Shown here: positions 52,308 to 60,615 of the stretch, piece after piece | Layout: every line of letters begins with the position of its first letter | Numbering within the stretch: position 1 is the first letter of the stretch | Assembly: GCA_937927755.1 (NCBI GenBank) | Contig: CALBDB010000057.1 | Location: forward strand, 1 to 60,615 | Source of the DNA: an uncultured Lysobacterales bacterium | Lineage (GTDB): Bacteria > Pseudomonadota > Gammaproteobacteria > Xanthomonadales > SZUA-36 | Length of the DNA: 60,615 nt | Direction of reading: 5' to 3' | The notes under the pieces: model-generated | What the model saw: the letters and a program-made list of their open reading frames with translations, nothing else | What the model was told of the DNA's origin: nothing | Database searches by the model: none | Position numbers and translations under genes: made by a program

Positions 52308-52931
52308 ATGGCAAAAAGCAAAAGCAGCCGGCGTTGGTTGGCGGAACACTTTGACGATCAGTATGTCAAGATGGCCCAGCAGCAGGGTCTGCGCTCGCGG
52401 GCGGCATTCAAGTTGATGGAACTCAACGAAAAGTACCAGTTTTTACACAAGGGGATGCGGGTCGTGGACCTCGGATCGGCACCGGGTAGTTGGACTCAGG
52501 TGGTGCAGAAGGTACTGGGTGGTGGTGGCCAGATCATCGCCCTTGATATTTTGCCAATGGAGCCACTGGAAAACGTCACCTTCATTCAGGGTGATTTCAC
52601 CGAGGACGGACCATTGGCACTGTTGGAAGAAGAATTGAAAGGTCAACATGTTGATCTTGTGTTGTCGGACATGGCACCCAATATGAGTGGTATGGGCGCC
52701 GTGGATCAGCCACGCGCAATGTACCTGGCGGAGCTTGCGCTTGGTTTCGCGGAAAGTTGGCTGGAGCCCGGCGGCAGCTTTGTTGTCAAAGTATTTCATG
52801 GTGAAGGTTTTGACGAATTTGTGAAGCAAGCCCGGTCCCTGTTTGAGAAAGTCCAGGTTCGCAAACCTTCGGCCTCCAGACCACGAAGCCGGGAAGTTTA
52901 TGTACTGGGACACCGGCGCAAGCTACAATGA
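52308..52931 (+). CDS. rlmE: 23S rRNA 2'-O-ribose methyltransferase RlmE/FtsJ
   Basis: A 207-residue SAM enzyme that methylates U2552 of 23S r[52 protein letters not shown] (SAM-binding) and [13 protein letters not shown] carry the K-D-K-E catalytic set. ATG 52308 is the family start; the frame continues upstream through the palindromic element, which is not coding. ATTGGAG before the ATG provides the ribosome-binding site and touches the repeat's right end. Confidence 0.95.
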   Translation: MAKSKSSRRWLAEHFDDQYVKMAQQQGLRSRAAFKLMELNEKYQFLHKGMRVVDLGSAPGSWTQVVQKVLGGGGQIIALDILPMEPLENVTFIQGDFTEDGPLALLEEELKGQHVDLVLSDMAPNMSGMGAVDQPRAMYLAELALGFAESWLEPGGSFVVKVFHGEGFDEFVKQARSLFEKVQVRKPSASRPRSREVYVLGHRRKLQ

Positions 52932-52991
52932 TTACACGCAGTCGGAAACGAATACGCGTTGCCGGCGGTCCAAAGGATTGAGGATAAAAGA

Positions 52992-54935
52992 TTGAATGAT
53001 ATGTTAAAAAATGTGATTACCTGGGGCATTATCCTGTTGGTATTGATGTCCATTTTTAATCACTATGGCAGTGTTGGAAACTCGCCCGATGAACTTTCTT
53101 ATTCTGATTTTCTCGACAACGTGCGAAATGGCACCGTTGCAGAAGTCACGATAAGCAGCACCGCGGAAGGCAACACGATCCAGGGCCGTGATGTAAACGG
53201 CAAGGATTTCCAGACCTTTGGTATGCCTGACCCACGCCTGGTCGACGACCTGGTTGAGCACGATGTTCAGATTACGGCAGAGCCGCCTGAACAGCGTTCC
53301 GTCATCCTCGACCTGTTGATAAATATCATTCCGGTACTGTTGCTGGTTGGTCTGTGGGTGTATTTCATGCGCCAGATGCAGGGCGGTGGCGGTGGCCGTG
53401 GCGCCATGTCGTTTGGCAAGAGCAAGGCAAAACTACAGGGTGAAGACCAGATCAAGGTCACATTCGCAGATGTGGCGGGTGTGGAAGAGGCCAAGGAAGA
53501 AGTCGAGGAACTTGTCGAATTCCTGCGTAATCCAGGCAAGTTCCAGAAGCTGGGTGGTCATATTCCGCGAGGCGTTTTGATGCTGGGTTCACCGGGAACC
53601 GGTAAGACCCTCCTGGCGCGTGCAATTGCCGGTGAGGCCAAGGTGCCATTCTTCTCAATTTCCGGTTCCGATTTTGTAGAAATGTTTGTTGGTGTCGGTG
53701 CATCGCGTGTCCGCGACATGTTTGACCAGGCCAAGAAACACGCACCCTGCATTATCTTCATCGATGAAATCGACGCGGTGGGACGCCATCGTGGAGCCGG
53801 CCTGGGTGGCGGGCACGATGAACGTGAACAGACTTTGAACCAGTTACTGGTTGAAATGGATGGTTTTGAAGGTGGTGAGGGCGTTATCGTTATCGCCGCG
53901 ACCAACCGTCCGGACGTACTTGACCCTGCACTGCTCAGGCCGGGCCGCTTTGACCGGCAGGTGGTGGTGCCATTGCCGGATATCCGTGGCCGTGAAGGTA
54001 TTCTGAAAGTGCATATGCGCAAGGTGCCGCTGAGTGACGATGTCAAACCACGCACGATTGCCCGTGGCACTCCGGGTTTTTCGGGTGCTGACCTGGCAAA
54101 CCTGGTCAATGAGGCAGCCCTGTTCGCCGCCAGGGAGTCGGCCAAGACTGTTTCAATGGATCATTTTGAAAGCGCCAAGGACAAGATCATGATGGGTGCC
54201 GAGAGGCGATCGATGGTCATGTCGGAAAAAGAGAAGAAACTAACGGCCTACCATGAAGCCGGCCACGCCATTGTCGGGCGCCTGGTGCCGGAACACGACC
54301 CGGTTTACAAGGTCACCATCATTCCGCGCGGTCGCGCGCTGGGTGTGACGATGTTCCTGCCGGAACAGGACAAATACAGTATTTCGCGTAAACAACTGGA
54401 TAGCCAGCTGGCCAGCCTGTTTGGCGGCAGGGTTGCAGAAGAGATCATATTCGGGGTTGAGAACGTCACGACCGGTGCTTCAAACGATATTGAGCGCGCC
54501 ACCCAGATTGCCCGCAACATGGTGACCCGCTGGGGTTTGACCGATGCGCTGGGTCCGTTGGCTTATGCGGAGGATGAGGACGAGGTATTCCTCGGCCGAT
54601 CGGTTACCCAGCACAAGCATGTCTCCGATGAAACCGCACTCAAAATCGATATGGAAATACGCCATATTGTAGAGATTGCGCATAAAACAGCGACCGATCT
54701 GATCCAGGCGAACCGTGACAAGCTCGAGGTCATGACCGAGGCCTTGATGAAATACGAAACCATTGATACCAAACAGATCGACCAGATCATGGAAGGCAAG
54801 ATTCCGGATCCGCCAACAGACTGGGATGACTCTGGTTCCGATGGTGGTAAAAAAGCCGAGGATGACTCAGCCGCCGGAGCACCTGATAGCCCGGAAGACA
54901 GTACTTCAATTGGTGGTACGGCGGAACAGCACTGA
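52992..54935 (+). CDS. ftsH: ATP-dependent membrane zinc protease FtsH
   Basis: About 647 residues. The best start is TTG 52992 (reading M-N-D-M-L-K-N), with AGGA seven bases upstream; the ATG at 53001 is 16 bases from it and removes three residues. Two membrane helices (about 10-25 and 105-125) flank a periplasmic domain. The AAA+ domain has [17 protein letters not shown] (Walker A) and [12 protein letters not shown] (Walker B), and SRH residues in [10 protein letters not shown]. The zinc site is [11 protein letters not shown]. It degrades LpxC-type and misfolded membrane proteins. The order rlmE-ftsH-folP-glmM is standard. Confidence 0.96.
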   Translation: MNDMLKNVITWGIILLVLMSIFNHYGSVGNSPDELSYSDFLDNVRNGTVAEVTISSTAEGNTIQGRDVNGKDFQTFGMPDPRLVDDLVEHDVQITAEPPEQRSVILDLLINIIPVLLLVGLWVYFMRQMQGGGGGRGAMSFGKSKAKLQGEDQIKVTFADVAGVEEAKEEVEELVEFLRNPGKFQKLGGHIPRGVLMLGSPGTGKTLLARAIAGEAKVPFFSISGSDFVEMFVGVGASRVRDMFDQAKKHAPCIIFIDEIDAVGRHRGAGLGGGHDEREQTLNQLLVEMDGFEGGEGVIVIAATNRPDVLDPALLRPGRFDRQVVVPLPDIRGREGILKVHMRKVPLSDDVKPRTIARGTPGFSGADLANLVNEAALFAARESAKTVSMDHFESAKDKIMMGAERRSMVMSEKEKKLTAYHEAGHAIVGRLVPEHDPVYKVTIIPRGRALGVTMFLPEQDKYSISRKQLDSQLASLFGGRVAEEIIFGVENVTTGASNDIERATQIARNMVTRWGLTDALGPLAYAEDEDEVFLGRSVTQHKHVSDETALKIDMEIRHIVEIAHKTATDLIQANRDKLEVMTEALMKYETIDTKQIDQIMEGKIPDPPTDWDDSGSDGGKKAEDDSAAGAPDSPEDSTSIGGTAEQH

Positions 54936-54976
54936 ATTTAAACAACCGCGAACTTGATTGCGCAGGCCGGTCACTT

Positions 54977-55774
54977 GTGTTGGACCGGCCCAGAATCATG
55001 GGCATTCTGAATGTTACGCCGGATTCTTTTTCCGACGGCGGGAAATGGCTTGGAAAATCCGAGGCCATTCAGCACGCGTTCGAAATGCAGGAAGCAGGTG
55101 CCGATATCATCGATGTTGGCGGTGAATCGACACGCCCCGGCGCCGCAGCCGTGACGTTACAGCAGGAGCTTGATCGTGTAATCCCCGTAGTCGAGGCCAT
55201 TGTTCCGGGCCTCTCTGTACCCGTATCCATCGACACCAGTAAACCTGAAGTCATGCGCGAGGCCGTAGCTGCAGGCGCGGGCATGATCAATGATGTCTGT
55301 GCCCTGCGTTTGGAAGGGGCCGTTCAGGCCGCGGTAGATCTGGCAGTGCCGGTCTGTCTGATGCACATGCAGGGTGAACCGCGCGTAATGCAGGACAATC
55401 CCCTTTACAAAGACGTCGGTGCCGAGGTCAGGCAGTTCCTGCTGGAACGGGCAAAACACTGTGAGGCTGCAGGTGTGCCGGAACAACACATTATATTGGA
55501 CCCCGGTTTTGGCTTTGGCAAAACATTGCAGCAGAACCTGGATCTGTTTCATTCCTTGCCAGCGCTTGTTGCCGCCGGATACCCGGTGCTGGTCGGCATT
55601 TCGCGCAAGGCCATGGTCGGCAAGCTAACCGGCAGGAAGTTGGCGGAACGTATTCCGGGTTCAATTGCAGCAGCGGTTCTCGCCGCCCAGGCCGGTGCCG
55701 CGATCATAAGGGTCCATGATGTCTCTGAAACCCTGGACGCCCTGAAGGTAGCAACTGCACTTTGGACGGCTTGA
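54977..55774 (+). CDS. folP: Dihydropteroate synthase
   Basis: 265 residues if begun at GTG 54977. IMGILNVTPDSFSDGG and DIIDVGGESTRPGA are the pterin-binding motifs; PVSIDTSKPEVMREA and ILDPGFGFGKT are also present. It condenses pABA with the pterin for folate synthesis. The family normally carries 10-15 residues before this start, and the upstream in-frame codons read plausible FolP sequence (L-D-C-A-G-R-S-L-V-L-D-R-P). There is no ATG, GTG or TTG in frame between the stop at 54887 and 54977. A CTG at 54932 overlapping the ftsH stop (CTGA) is the candidate true start. See findings. Confidence 0.94.
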   Translation: MLDRPRIMGILNVTPDSFSDGGKWLGKSEAIQHAFEMQEAGADIIDVGGESTRPGAAAVTLQQELDRVIPVVEAIVPGLSVPVSIDTSKPEVMREAVAAGAGMINDVCALRLEGAVQAAVDLAVPVCLMHMQGEPRVMQDNPLYKDVGAEVRQFLLERAKHCEAAGVPEQHIILDPGFGFGKTLQQNLDLFHSLPALVAAGYPVLVGISRKAMVGKLTGRKLAERIPGSIAAAVLAAQAGAAIIRVHDVSETLDALKVATALWTA

Positions 55775-55789
55775 GCGTAAAATACGGTC

Positions 55790-57133
55790 ATGAAAAATAA
55801 ATATTTTGGAACGGACGGTATCCGTGGCCGCGTGGGTGATTCCCCGGTCACTGCGGATTTCATGCTGCGCCTGGGGCGCGCTGCCGGAAAGGTGCTGGCG
55901 GATGGTGATTCACGCTCGGTTGTTATCGGCAAAGACACGCGTATCTCGGGTTATATGTTCGAATCCGCCCTCGAGGCAGGCCTGGCTGCAGCCGGTGCCA
56001 ATGTTGCCCTGCTCGGCCCGATGCCGACACCGGCTGTTGCCTACCTGACACGGACGCTGCACGCTTGCGCAGGCATTGTTATCAGCGCCTCGCACAACCC
56101 GTTTTACGATAACGGCATCAAGTTCTTCTCCGCTGAAGGTGAAAAATTACCCGATGATGTCGAACAGGCCATTGAAGCGGAACTGGACGAGCCGTTCTCG
56201 ACCATACCTTCCGAGAGGATGGGTAAAGCAACCAGGATAGACGATGCCGCTGGCCGTTATATCGAATTCTGCAAGGGAACGATACCCTTTGAAATCACCT
56301 TGCGCGGCATGACAATAGTTGTCGATTGCGCCAATGGCGCGACCTACCGTGTCGCGCCGGCCGTAATGAATGAACTGGGGGCCAGGGTAATTACCATTGG
56401 CGCCGATCCCGACGGTCTGAATATCAACGAGAATTGCGGGTCGACCAACCCGGAATTACTCAGCCATGCCGTGCTGGAACATGGCGCCGATGTTGGAATT
56501 GCGTTGGACGGTGATGGCGACCGTGTGATCATGGTGGATGCACAGGGTAATATCGTGAACGGCGACGAACTGCTCTACATCATTGCCACGGCACGACAGG
56601 ATAAGGGCCTGTTGCAAGGTGGCGTGGTTGGAACGGTGATGAGCAACTTCGGTATGGAACTGGCGCTGAAAAAACGTGACATCCCGTTTTTGCGCGCACC
56701 CGTCGGCGATCGGCATGTACACAGGGCGCTTGCAGACAATGGCTGGACGCTCGGCGGCGAGGCATCTGGTCACCTGCTATTCCTGGACAGGACCAGTACC
56801 GGTGACGGAATTGTCAGTGCGCTACAGGTGCTCGAGGTAATGGTTAGCAAAGGCAAGGGCCTGGCAGAGCTGACAACAGATATTCAGAAGGTCCCCCAAG
56901 TCATGATCAATGTTCCAGTCAAAAAGCCCGTTTCTGATATTGATAATTCTGAAATCGTGAACAAGGCCATAAGGTCCGCCGAGGATCAGTTGGGTGAAAC
57001 AGGCAGAGTTATCCTGAGAGCATCGGGTACCGAACCACTAATCCGCGTCACGCTGGAAGGCACCGATGAAAACCAGGTCAACGAACTTGCCAAGGAACTT
57101 GCTGAAATAGTACGCACTGAACTGGCGGTTTGA
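55790..57133 (+). CDS. glmM: Phosphoglucosamine mutase
   Basis: A 447-residue phosphohexomutase making glucosamine-1-phosphate for UDP-GlcNAc and so for peptidoglycan and LPS. The N-terminus is [12 protein letters not shown]. The phosphoserine loop is [17 protein letters not shown], the metal loop is [13 protein letters not shown], and the sugar-binding loop is [12 protein letters not shown]. The C-terminal phosphate loop is [15 protein letters not shown]. It starts 15 bp after folP. The genes that usually follow glmM in this class (tpiA, secG, tRNA-Leu) are absent; synteny breaks here. Confidence 0.96.
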   Translation: MKNKYFGTDGIRGRVGDSPVTADFMLRLGRAAGKVLADGDSRSVVIGKDTRISGYMFESALEAGLAAAGANVALLGPMPTPAVAYLTRTLHACAGIVISASHNPFYDNGIKFFSAEGEKLPDDVEQAIEAELDEPFSTIPSERMGKATRIDDAAGRYIEFCKGTIPFEITLRGMTIVVDCANGATYRVAPAVMNELGARVITIGADPDGLNINENCGSTNPELLSHAVLEHGADVGIALDGDGDRVIMVDAQGNIVNGDELLYIIATARQDKGLLQGGVVGTVMSNFGMELALKKRDIPFLRAPVGDRHVHRALADNGWTLGGEASGHLLFLDRTSTGDGIVSALQVLEVMVSKGKGLAELTTDIQKVPQVMINVPVKKPVSDIDNSEIVNKAIRSAEDQLGETGRVILRASGTEPLIRVTLEGTDENQVNELAKELAEIVRTELAV

Positions 57134-57214
57134 TTCAGACAAATCATATGTGATTTCCATTCATGTATTCAAAATATAGTAAATTCTGAAATTTATACTA
57201 TAGTTAGAATAGGC

Positions 57215-57250
57215 CAAGTGCCCATTAGTACTTCTAATGGGTGACTTGAG
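57215..57250. repeat. Inverted repeat downstream of glmM
   Basis: CCCATTAG (57222-57229), loop TACTT, CTAATGGG (57235-57242) is a perfect 8-bp stem. It is extended by outer arms CAAGT and ACTTG. No U-tract follows on either strand, so it is not a standard intrinsic terminator, although it may end glmM transcription with help. Confidence 0.55.
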
Positions 57251-57744
57251 GAAACGTTGGGGATAGTGCTGGTACTTTCGTTGGTGTAAGCACTTTCACA
57301 TAAATATTCTCAATACATCCATTGAGCGCAAGCCGGTCAGGAAAAATATGTCTCTCTGCCGGCCTGAGTCAGGATGACGAGAGGATCACAAAAGCAGGGA
57401 TGTTTTTCTCAATGGAGAAAGGCGTCCTTGTTTGCGTTTAGGAGCAAGGTGCCCACAAAAGTTTTGGGTCCATCGAGCTTAAAACAGATGTGAGGGTCGG
57501 ATATCGCAGTCTCTGCATCTACTGCCAGGCAGGCAAATAAAAAACAACTGGATGTTGGATCTCGATGAGCTGAGAGCCAGTGCGCGATGCTGTGCGTTGG
57601 TGCTTAATCAGGGAGGCTGATTTGTTGCCTCCAAATAATGTCTTGAGGAGGAGTAAGTATTTAACTAAGAAAACATTTCAGATTGTCATGAAGACAGGGC
57701 GAAAGCCCAGTTAAACAAGGATGTAATTCTCGTTGAGAGTATGT

Positions 57745-57780
57745 CCTTTTGTTTTTATGGGAAGTGTGAAAAACAAAAGG
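57745..57780 (+). other. 12-bp perfect stem-loop in the leader of the next gene
   Basis: CCTTTTGTTTTT (57745-57756) and AAAAACAAAAGG (57769-57780) are perfect reverse complements around a 12-nt loop (ATGGGAAGTGTG). The frame of the following gene runs open through it, but the hairpin argues that this part is leader, not coding. It lies 69 bp before the favoured start at 57850. Confidence 0.6.
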
Positions 57781-57849
57781 CCTTTATCGGAATCTGGTAG
57801 CTGCCCGTTGGTTTACCAGATTGGTTTCATTAGAGGAGAAAAGAAAATT

Positions 57850-59082
57850 TTGCACGAAAGAATGGATAGATTTTATCAGGCCTGGCTAATCGCGGCTGTG
57901 CTGATTTTTATCGCTACCGGGTTTATCGGATTATCGTTGTCCAGGGGTACGGATGAGCCTGCCAGCGAGATGAGCCATCGGTCCACTCTGGTGCAAGCGC
58001 CAGATTCAGTGCATGCCCGTGTCATCCCGGCCGGCCAGGCCGGCAAATCAACTGCGAACAATAACAAGCCGGATCAGGCAGCTGAAGACAAGCTCAGCAA
58101 ATTCAACACCAAGGAACAACAAAAACTCGTTTACACCTCCCTGCTCAGACGTATCGACGAAAACAGCGCACGCGAGCGTAAGGACAAACTTTTGATGCCC
58201 GAATGGGAAAAAATCATCAACCCTTATGGTTTTTTCAAAGATGACGTCAATGAAAATGGAATGTTTGGCAGCAACGGCATTCCGGACTATATCGACCTCT
58301 ATCGCGGGGTCGATGCCGATTTTGTCCAGGACAACATATCAAACGGCGTGGCCACCGACATGTCCGCGCTCCTGCCCGGCCCGAGACTGGAAGACGAAGT
58401 CCTGTACAACGGCGCCGTCCGGCCGGAACACGACCTCGGGAATGGCTACGTTCTCGCCACCATCGGCGCAGATAACCACCTGCGTCTTTATGCCGGAATC
58501 GAGCGCTTGGTAACCGATGCTGTCACCTATATCGAATTCGAATTCAACCAGAACCCCGTTCGACTCGGTCCGGGTTCTCCATGGCCGCTCATCGGTAATC
58601 GCATGGATGGCGACCTGCTGGTGCGTATGGTGTTCGCTAACCGAACGCTGCAGTCGGTCGGGCTGGAGCAATGGCGGCAGGGTGGCTTCAAAGTCGTGAA
58701 AGCCGGCGACGGCATCACCGGAGAAAATTGCCGGCATAAACGCGATTTCATGTATTGCACGGGGCTTCCGCCAATCAGGCACCCCGTGGACGGATTTGAG
58801 GTCTGGGATGAGGACTTTAACCCGCTCGATCCGATTCCAGCAGACAATTTTGTGGAGGTCGGCATAGATATCGACCTGCTACTGGGCCCACAGGCCAATA
58901 TTACCAGTGTCCTGTTCCGGACACCGGAAGACATAGCAATGAACAATTTCAAGGTTTTCAGGAAGCTGGCCCAATTGAACGGGCAGGATTTCACAAAGAC
59001 CGGTTTATGCAATAAGAGAAAGTGCCAGGTAGTTTGTTGGAGGACAGACACAATGGCAAATAGGGTGGAGTACGGTTTTTAA
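57850..59082 (+). CDS. Uncharacterised membrane-anchored or exported protein
   Basis: About 410 residues. The favoured start is TTG 57850 with AGAGGAG 11 bases upstream; ATG 57862 (MDRFYQAWLIAAVLIF) is nearly as good, and the open frame reaches back to 57733. One N-terminal hydrophobic helix (AWLIAAVLIFIATGFIGLSL) is followed by a polar linker and a soluble domain outside the membrane. I do not recognise the fold. Visible features are NENGMFGSNGIPDYIDLYRG, which resembles a calcium-binding-type loop, several aspartate-rich stretches (EVWDEDFNPLDPIP), and four cysteines near the C-terminus (CNKRKCQVVC). It precedes a surface repeat protein by 94 bp, so the two may be co-transcribed parts of an envelope structure. 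Confidence 0.6.
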   Translation: MHERMDRFYQAWLIAAVLIFIATGFIGLSLSRGTDEPASEMSHRSTLVQAPDSVHARVIPAGQAGKSTANNNKPDQAAEDKLSKFNTKEQQKLVYTSLLRRIDENSARERKDKLLMPEWEKIINPYGFFKDDVNENGMFGSNGIPDYIDLYRGVDADFVQDNISNGVATDMSALLPGPRLEDEVLYNGAVRPEHDLGNGYVLATIGADNHLRLYAGIERLVTDAVTYIEFEFNQNPVRLGPGSPWPLIGNRMDGDLLVRMVFANRTLQSVGLEQWRQGGFKVVKAGDGITGENCRHKRDFMYCTGLPPIRHPVDGFEVWDEDFNPLDPIPADNFVEVGIDIDLLLGPQANITSVLFRTPEDIAMNNFKVFRKLAQLNGQDFTKTGLCNKRKCQVVCWRTDTMANRVEYGF

Positions 59083-59108
59083 GAGCGTTTTCGCTCATAA
59101 ACGACCAA

Positions 59109-59133
59109 CCGGACGCGTAGGTTTTAAGTCCGG
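59109..59133 (+). other. Stem-loop in the gap before the surface-protein gene
   Basis: CCGGAC (59109-59114) and GTCCGG (59128-59133) form a 6-bp stem. A smaller one, GAGCG-TTTT-CGCTC, is at 59083-59096, directly after the preceding stop codon. They may end or process the upstream transcript, or sit in the leader of the next gene. Confidence 0.4.
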
Positions 59134-59176
59134 CAGTACTCTGAAGCAACGATTACAGCCAAGAAGGAAGAGCGTT

Positions 59177-60615
59177 ATGTATGCCAAGCGTAGTTCAAAA
59201 ATTCCCAAGTGGAAGATTCTGATTACACTATATTCAACCTTGCTGATGAGTGGCTTGTTTTTTGCGGGTACCTCGTTGGCGCAAATCACCCCGGCAGATC
59301 CACCGGATATCAACCATTGTATTGAAGAGGCAGCAGACAGCAGCCTAAACTGTACAGCGAATGATGTTAATCTTGGCTTACTGGTCGTGGACGACCCGGA
59401 AGCTGAGTGTACGGAAACTGCTCCAGGCAGCGGAATATTCACGGCTAATGTCAAGTTCCAGGCTAACCTGGTCGCCGGCGCTAATGAACGCTGGGACATC
59501 GGTATGTTCATCGGGCTGGACGGCGGAGATGCCCGTACGGGTGTGTGTGGTAGAAATTACCTGCCACCAAACCCCGATCCATTGGCGAACCCAGGTACCC
59601 CGGGATCCGAGGGACTCGGTGGCGGAGTCGGACCACACTACGATGGTGAAGAGGATGAAGATCCCGGAGACACCTGTGGTGACTTGCCACAAGGCATACA
59701 CTGGTTTTACGACCTGTTAGAGATCGATGGAATTACAGGTTTGCCCGTAGAACCGGAATTAGTTGAAACCTATACGATTCAGTGTATTGACACAAACGAC
59801 GACGGGTTTGTCGATGTGGGCACTTGTACCAGCTGGGATAATAACAGAAACAATACCTGTACAAATCTTTTTGAAGCTTACCCCAACACAAAAGCCAAGT
59901 GTAATTGCGAACGGACCGAAACGACACTTGTCATGCCGGCATTCCTGACATTGGTCAAGCACGTGGTCAATGACCACGGTGGTACGGCAGCTGCATCTGA
60001 TTGGACTTTACACGCGGGTGCGGAAAGCTTCACAGGTTCAGAAGCGGGTGTAACGAAAGTTATGCAACCCGGAACATACGATCTGTCCGAAAGCCCCGAC
60101 CCCTTCCCCGGTTACACTAACACCTCGATCACCTGCGACAATGCAACCGGTGAAGTTACCTCAGTTACAGTGGCATCAGGTGATGAAGTGACCTGCACCT
60201 TCGTCAACGACGACATCGCACCGACCCTGACACTGGTCAAGACGGTCATCAACGACGATGGCGGCACGCTGACGCAGGCTGATTTCCCGTCCTTTGTTGA
60301 CGGCAACCCGCAGGCATGGGATGTCACGGTTGAACATTCTGCCGGTGCTCACACCGTCTCCGAGACACCGCAGTTCGGTTATGCAGCCAGCAGCTGGAGT
60401 GGTGATTGTGCCGCCGACGGTTCGATCACGCTCACCTCAGGTGACGAAGCAGTCTGTTACATAACCAACGACGACATCGCCCCGACGCTTGAGTTGAACA
60501 AGACGGTCGTCAACGACGACGGCGGCACCCTGACGCAGGCGGACTTCCCGTCCTTCGTTGACGGCAGCCCGCAGGCCTGGGACGCAGTCGTTGCGCAACC
60601 GGCCGGCAACCACAC
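59177..60615 (+). CDS. Secreted protein with tandem Ig/prealbumin-like repeats, 3'-truncated
   Basis: From ATG 59177 (AAGGAAGAGCG ahead) the frame stays open to the last base, about 479 residues; the stop is outside the window. A signal peptide is clear (KILITLYSTLLMSGLFFAGTSLAQ). Residues about 27-255 form a cysteine-rich N-terminal domain (C at CIEEAADSSLNC, VCGRN, DTCGD, QCIDTN, TCTSW, NTCTNL, KCNCE) with acidic loops such as YDGEEDEDPGD and NDDGFVDVG, which may bind calcium. From about 257 there are three repeats beginning LTLVKHVVNDHGG, LTLVKTVINDDGG and LELNKTVVNDDGG, ending with ITNDDIAPT-type joints. This resembles prealbumin-like or SpaA-like repeat modules of surface proteins. Likely an adhesin, matrix or scaffold protein; function unproven. 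Confidence 0.8.
   Translation, partial: MYAKRSSKIPKWKILITLYSTLLMSGLFFAGTSLAQITPADPPDINHCIEEAADSSLNCTANDVNLGLLVVDDPEAECTETAPGSGIFTANVKFQANLVAGANERWDIGMFIGLDGGDARTGVCGRNYLPPNPDPLANPGTPGSEGLGGGVGPHYDGEEDEDPGDTCGDLPQGIHWFYDLLEIDGITGLPVEPELVETYTIQCIDTNDDGFVDVGTCTSWDNNRNNTCTNLFEAYPNTKAKCNCERTETTLVMPAFLTLVKHVVNDHGGTAAASDWTLHAGAESFTGSEAGVTKVMQPGTYDLSESPDPFPGYTNTSITCDNATGEVTSVTVASGDEVTCTFVNDDIAPTLTLVKTVINDDGGTLTQADFPSFVDGNPQAWDVTVEHSAGAHTVSETPQFGYAASSWSGDCAADGSITLTSGDEAVCYITNDDIAPTLELNKTVVNDDGGTLTQADFPSFVDGSPQAWDAVVAQPAGNH
59945..60615 (+). repeat. Tandem repeat units coding for surface-protein modules
   Basis: Three units begin at 59945, 60227 and 60488, spaced by 282 and 261 bp. The first is diverged. 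The second and third are close at the DNA level, sharing for example GACGGTC, CGGCAC and GACGCAGGC blocks in the same order. The third is cut by the window end, and more may follow. Confidence 0.75.

Larger units (their letters stand above)
57134..57849 (+). other. Non-coding, hairpin-rich region upstream of the envelope-protein genes
   Basis: About 716 bp without a convincing gene. It contains a strong inverted repeat at 57215-57250, a small hairpin TTTCTC-AATG-GAGAAA at 57405-57420, GGAGGC (57612-57617) facing GCCTCC (57627-57632) with an alternative partner GGAGG (57647-57651), a GNRA-capped stem GGGC-GAAA-GCCC at 57697-57708, and a 12-bp stem at 57745-57780. The base composition is more A+T-rich than the flanks. 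It looks like a long structured 5' leader, or several leader elements. I match it to no known riboswitch. Confidence 0.5.

Noticed and set aside
57134-57849. Cyclic-di-GMP (GEMM) or other known riboswitch
   Set aside because: I looked for the conserved GEMM core and for the fluoride motif and found neither; GGGC-GAAA-GCCC is just a GNRA-capped stem.

Overview
The window is a stretch of gammaproteobacterial chromosome, probably from a respiring, environmental lineage. Several syntenic blocks are classic for that class: metG divergent from mrp, rnfABCDGE-nth, petABC-sspA-sspB, surE-pcm-(yqaA)-nlpD-rpoS and yhbY/rlmE-ftsH-folP-glmM. Base composition is moderately GC-rich and even, except for a visibly more A+T-rich arginine-decarboxylase gene. 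I recognised no tRNA, rRNA, insertion-sequence transposase, integrase or CRISPR array. The genus cannot be named from the sequence alone.

Layout. 1-7030: the 3' part of an NAD-type formate dehydrogenase operon (alpha subunit, FdhD, delta subunit), then molybdenum-cofactor genes (mobA, moaB, moeA) and a homocysteine S-methyltransferase. 7031-10170: a multihaem c-type cytochrome with Ig-like C-terminal domains behind an FNR-type promoter, followed by a short remnant of a second homocysteine S-methyltransferase 3' end. 10173-13397 (minus): arginine decarboxylase, agmatinase and a deoxyhypusine-synthase homologue, a polyamine operon. 13611-18037: a DUF3313-type protein, a 3-phosphoglycerate dehydrogenase homologue, formate-tetrahydrofolate ligase and a DUF4956 membrane protein. 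18065-20330: a secreted PPP-family phosphatase and a secreted CotH-like kinase whose 3' ends overlap. 20424-28382: serA divergent from a D-2-hydroxyglutarate-dehydrogenase-like flavoprotein, a Trm112 protein, purEK, an orphan hydantoinase-B subunit, RNase T and a TraB/GumN protein. 28379-31154 (minus): an hvfABCD-type operon for a copper-binding modified peptide, behind a leader with a terminator-like hairpin. 31454-39243 (minus): metG-rnfABCDGE-nth.

39457-46391 (mostly plus): mrp, a GST, a DegS-type protease (minus), the cytochrome bc1 complex and sspAB. 46398-52931: DUF3301 and Smr proteins (minus), surE-pcm-yqaA-nlpD-rpoS, then a DUF498 protein and yhbY (minus), a palindromic REPIN/MITE-like element and rlmE. 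52992-57133: ftsH-folP-glmM. 57134-60615: about 700 bp of hairpin-rich non-coding DNA, then two envelope or surface genes. The second carries tandem Ig/prealbumin-like repeats and runs off the window.

How the parts fit. Formate can be oxidised (Fdh) or assimilated onto tetrahydrofolate (Fhs), with serine synthesis (two SerA homologues) and homocysteine methylation nearby. Rnf and bc1 supply redox and ion-motive functions. The envelope and stress parts (DegS, NlpD, RpoS, FtsH, Pcm, SurE, SspAB) are core. The most unusual parts are the kinase/phosphatase pair with DUF4956, the hvf peptide operon with its putative attenuator, the polyamine operon, the cytochrome gene bracketed by two versions of a methyltransferase 3' end, and the structured leader before the surface-protein genes.
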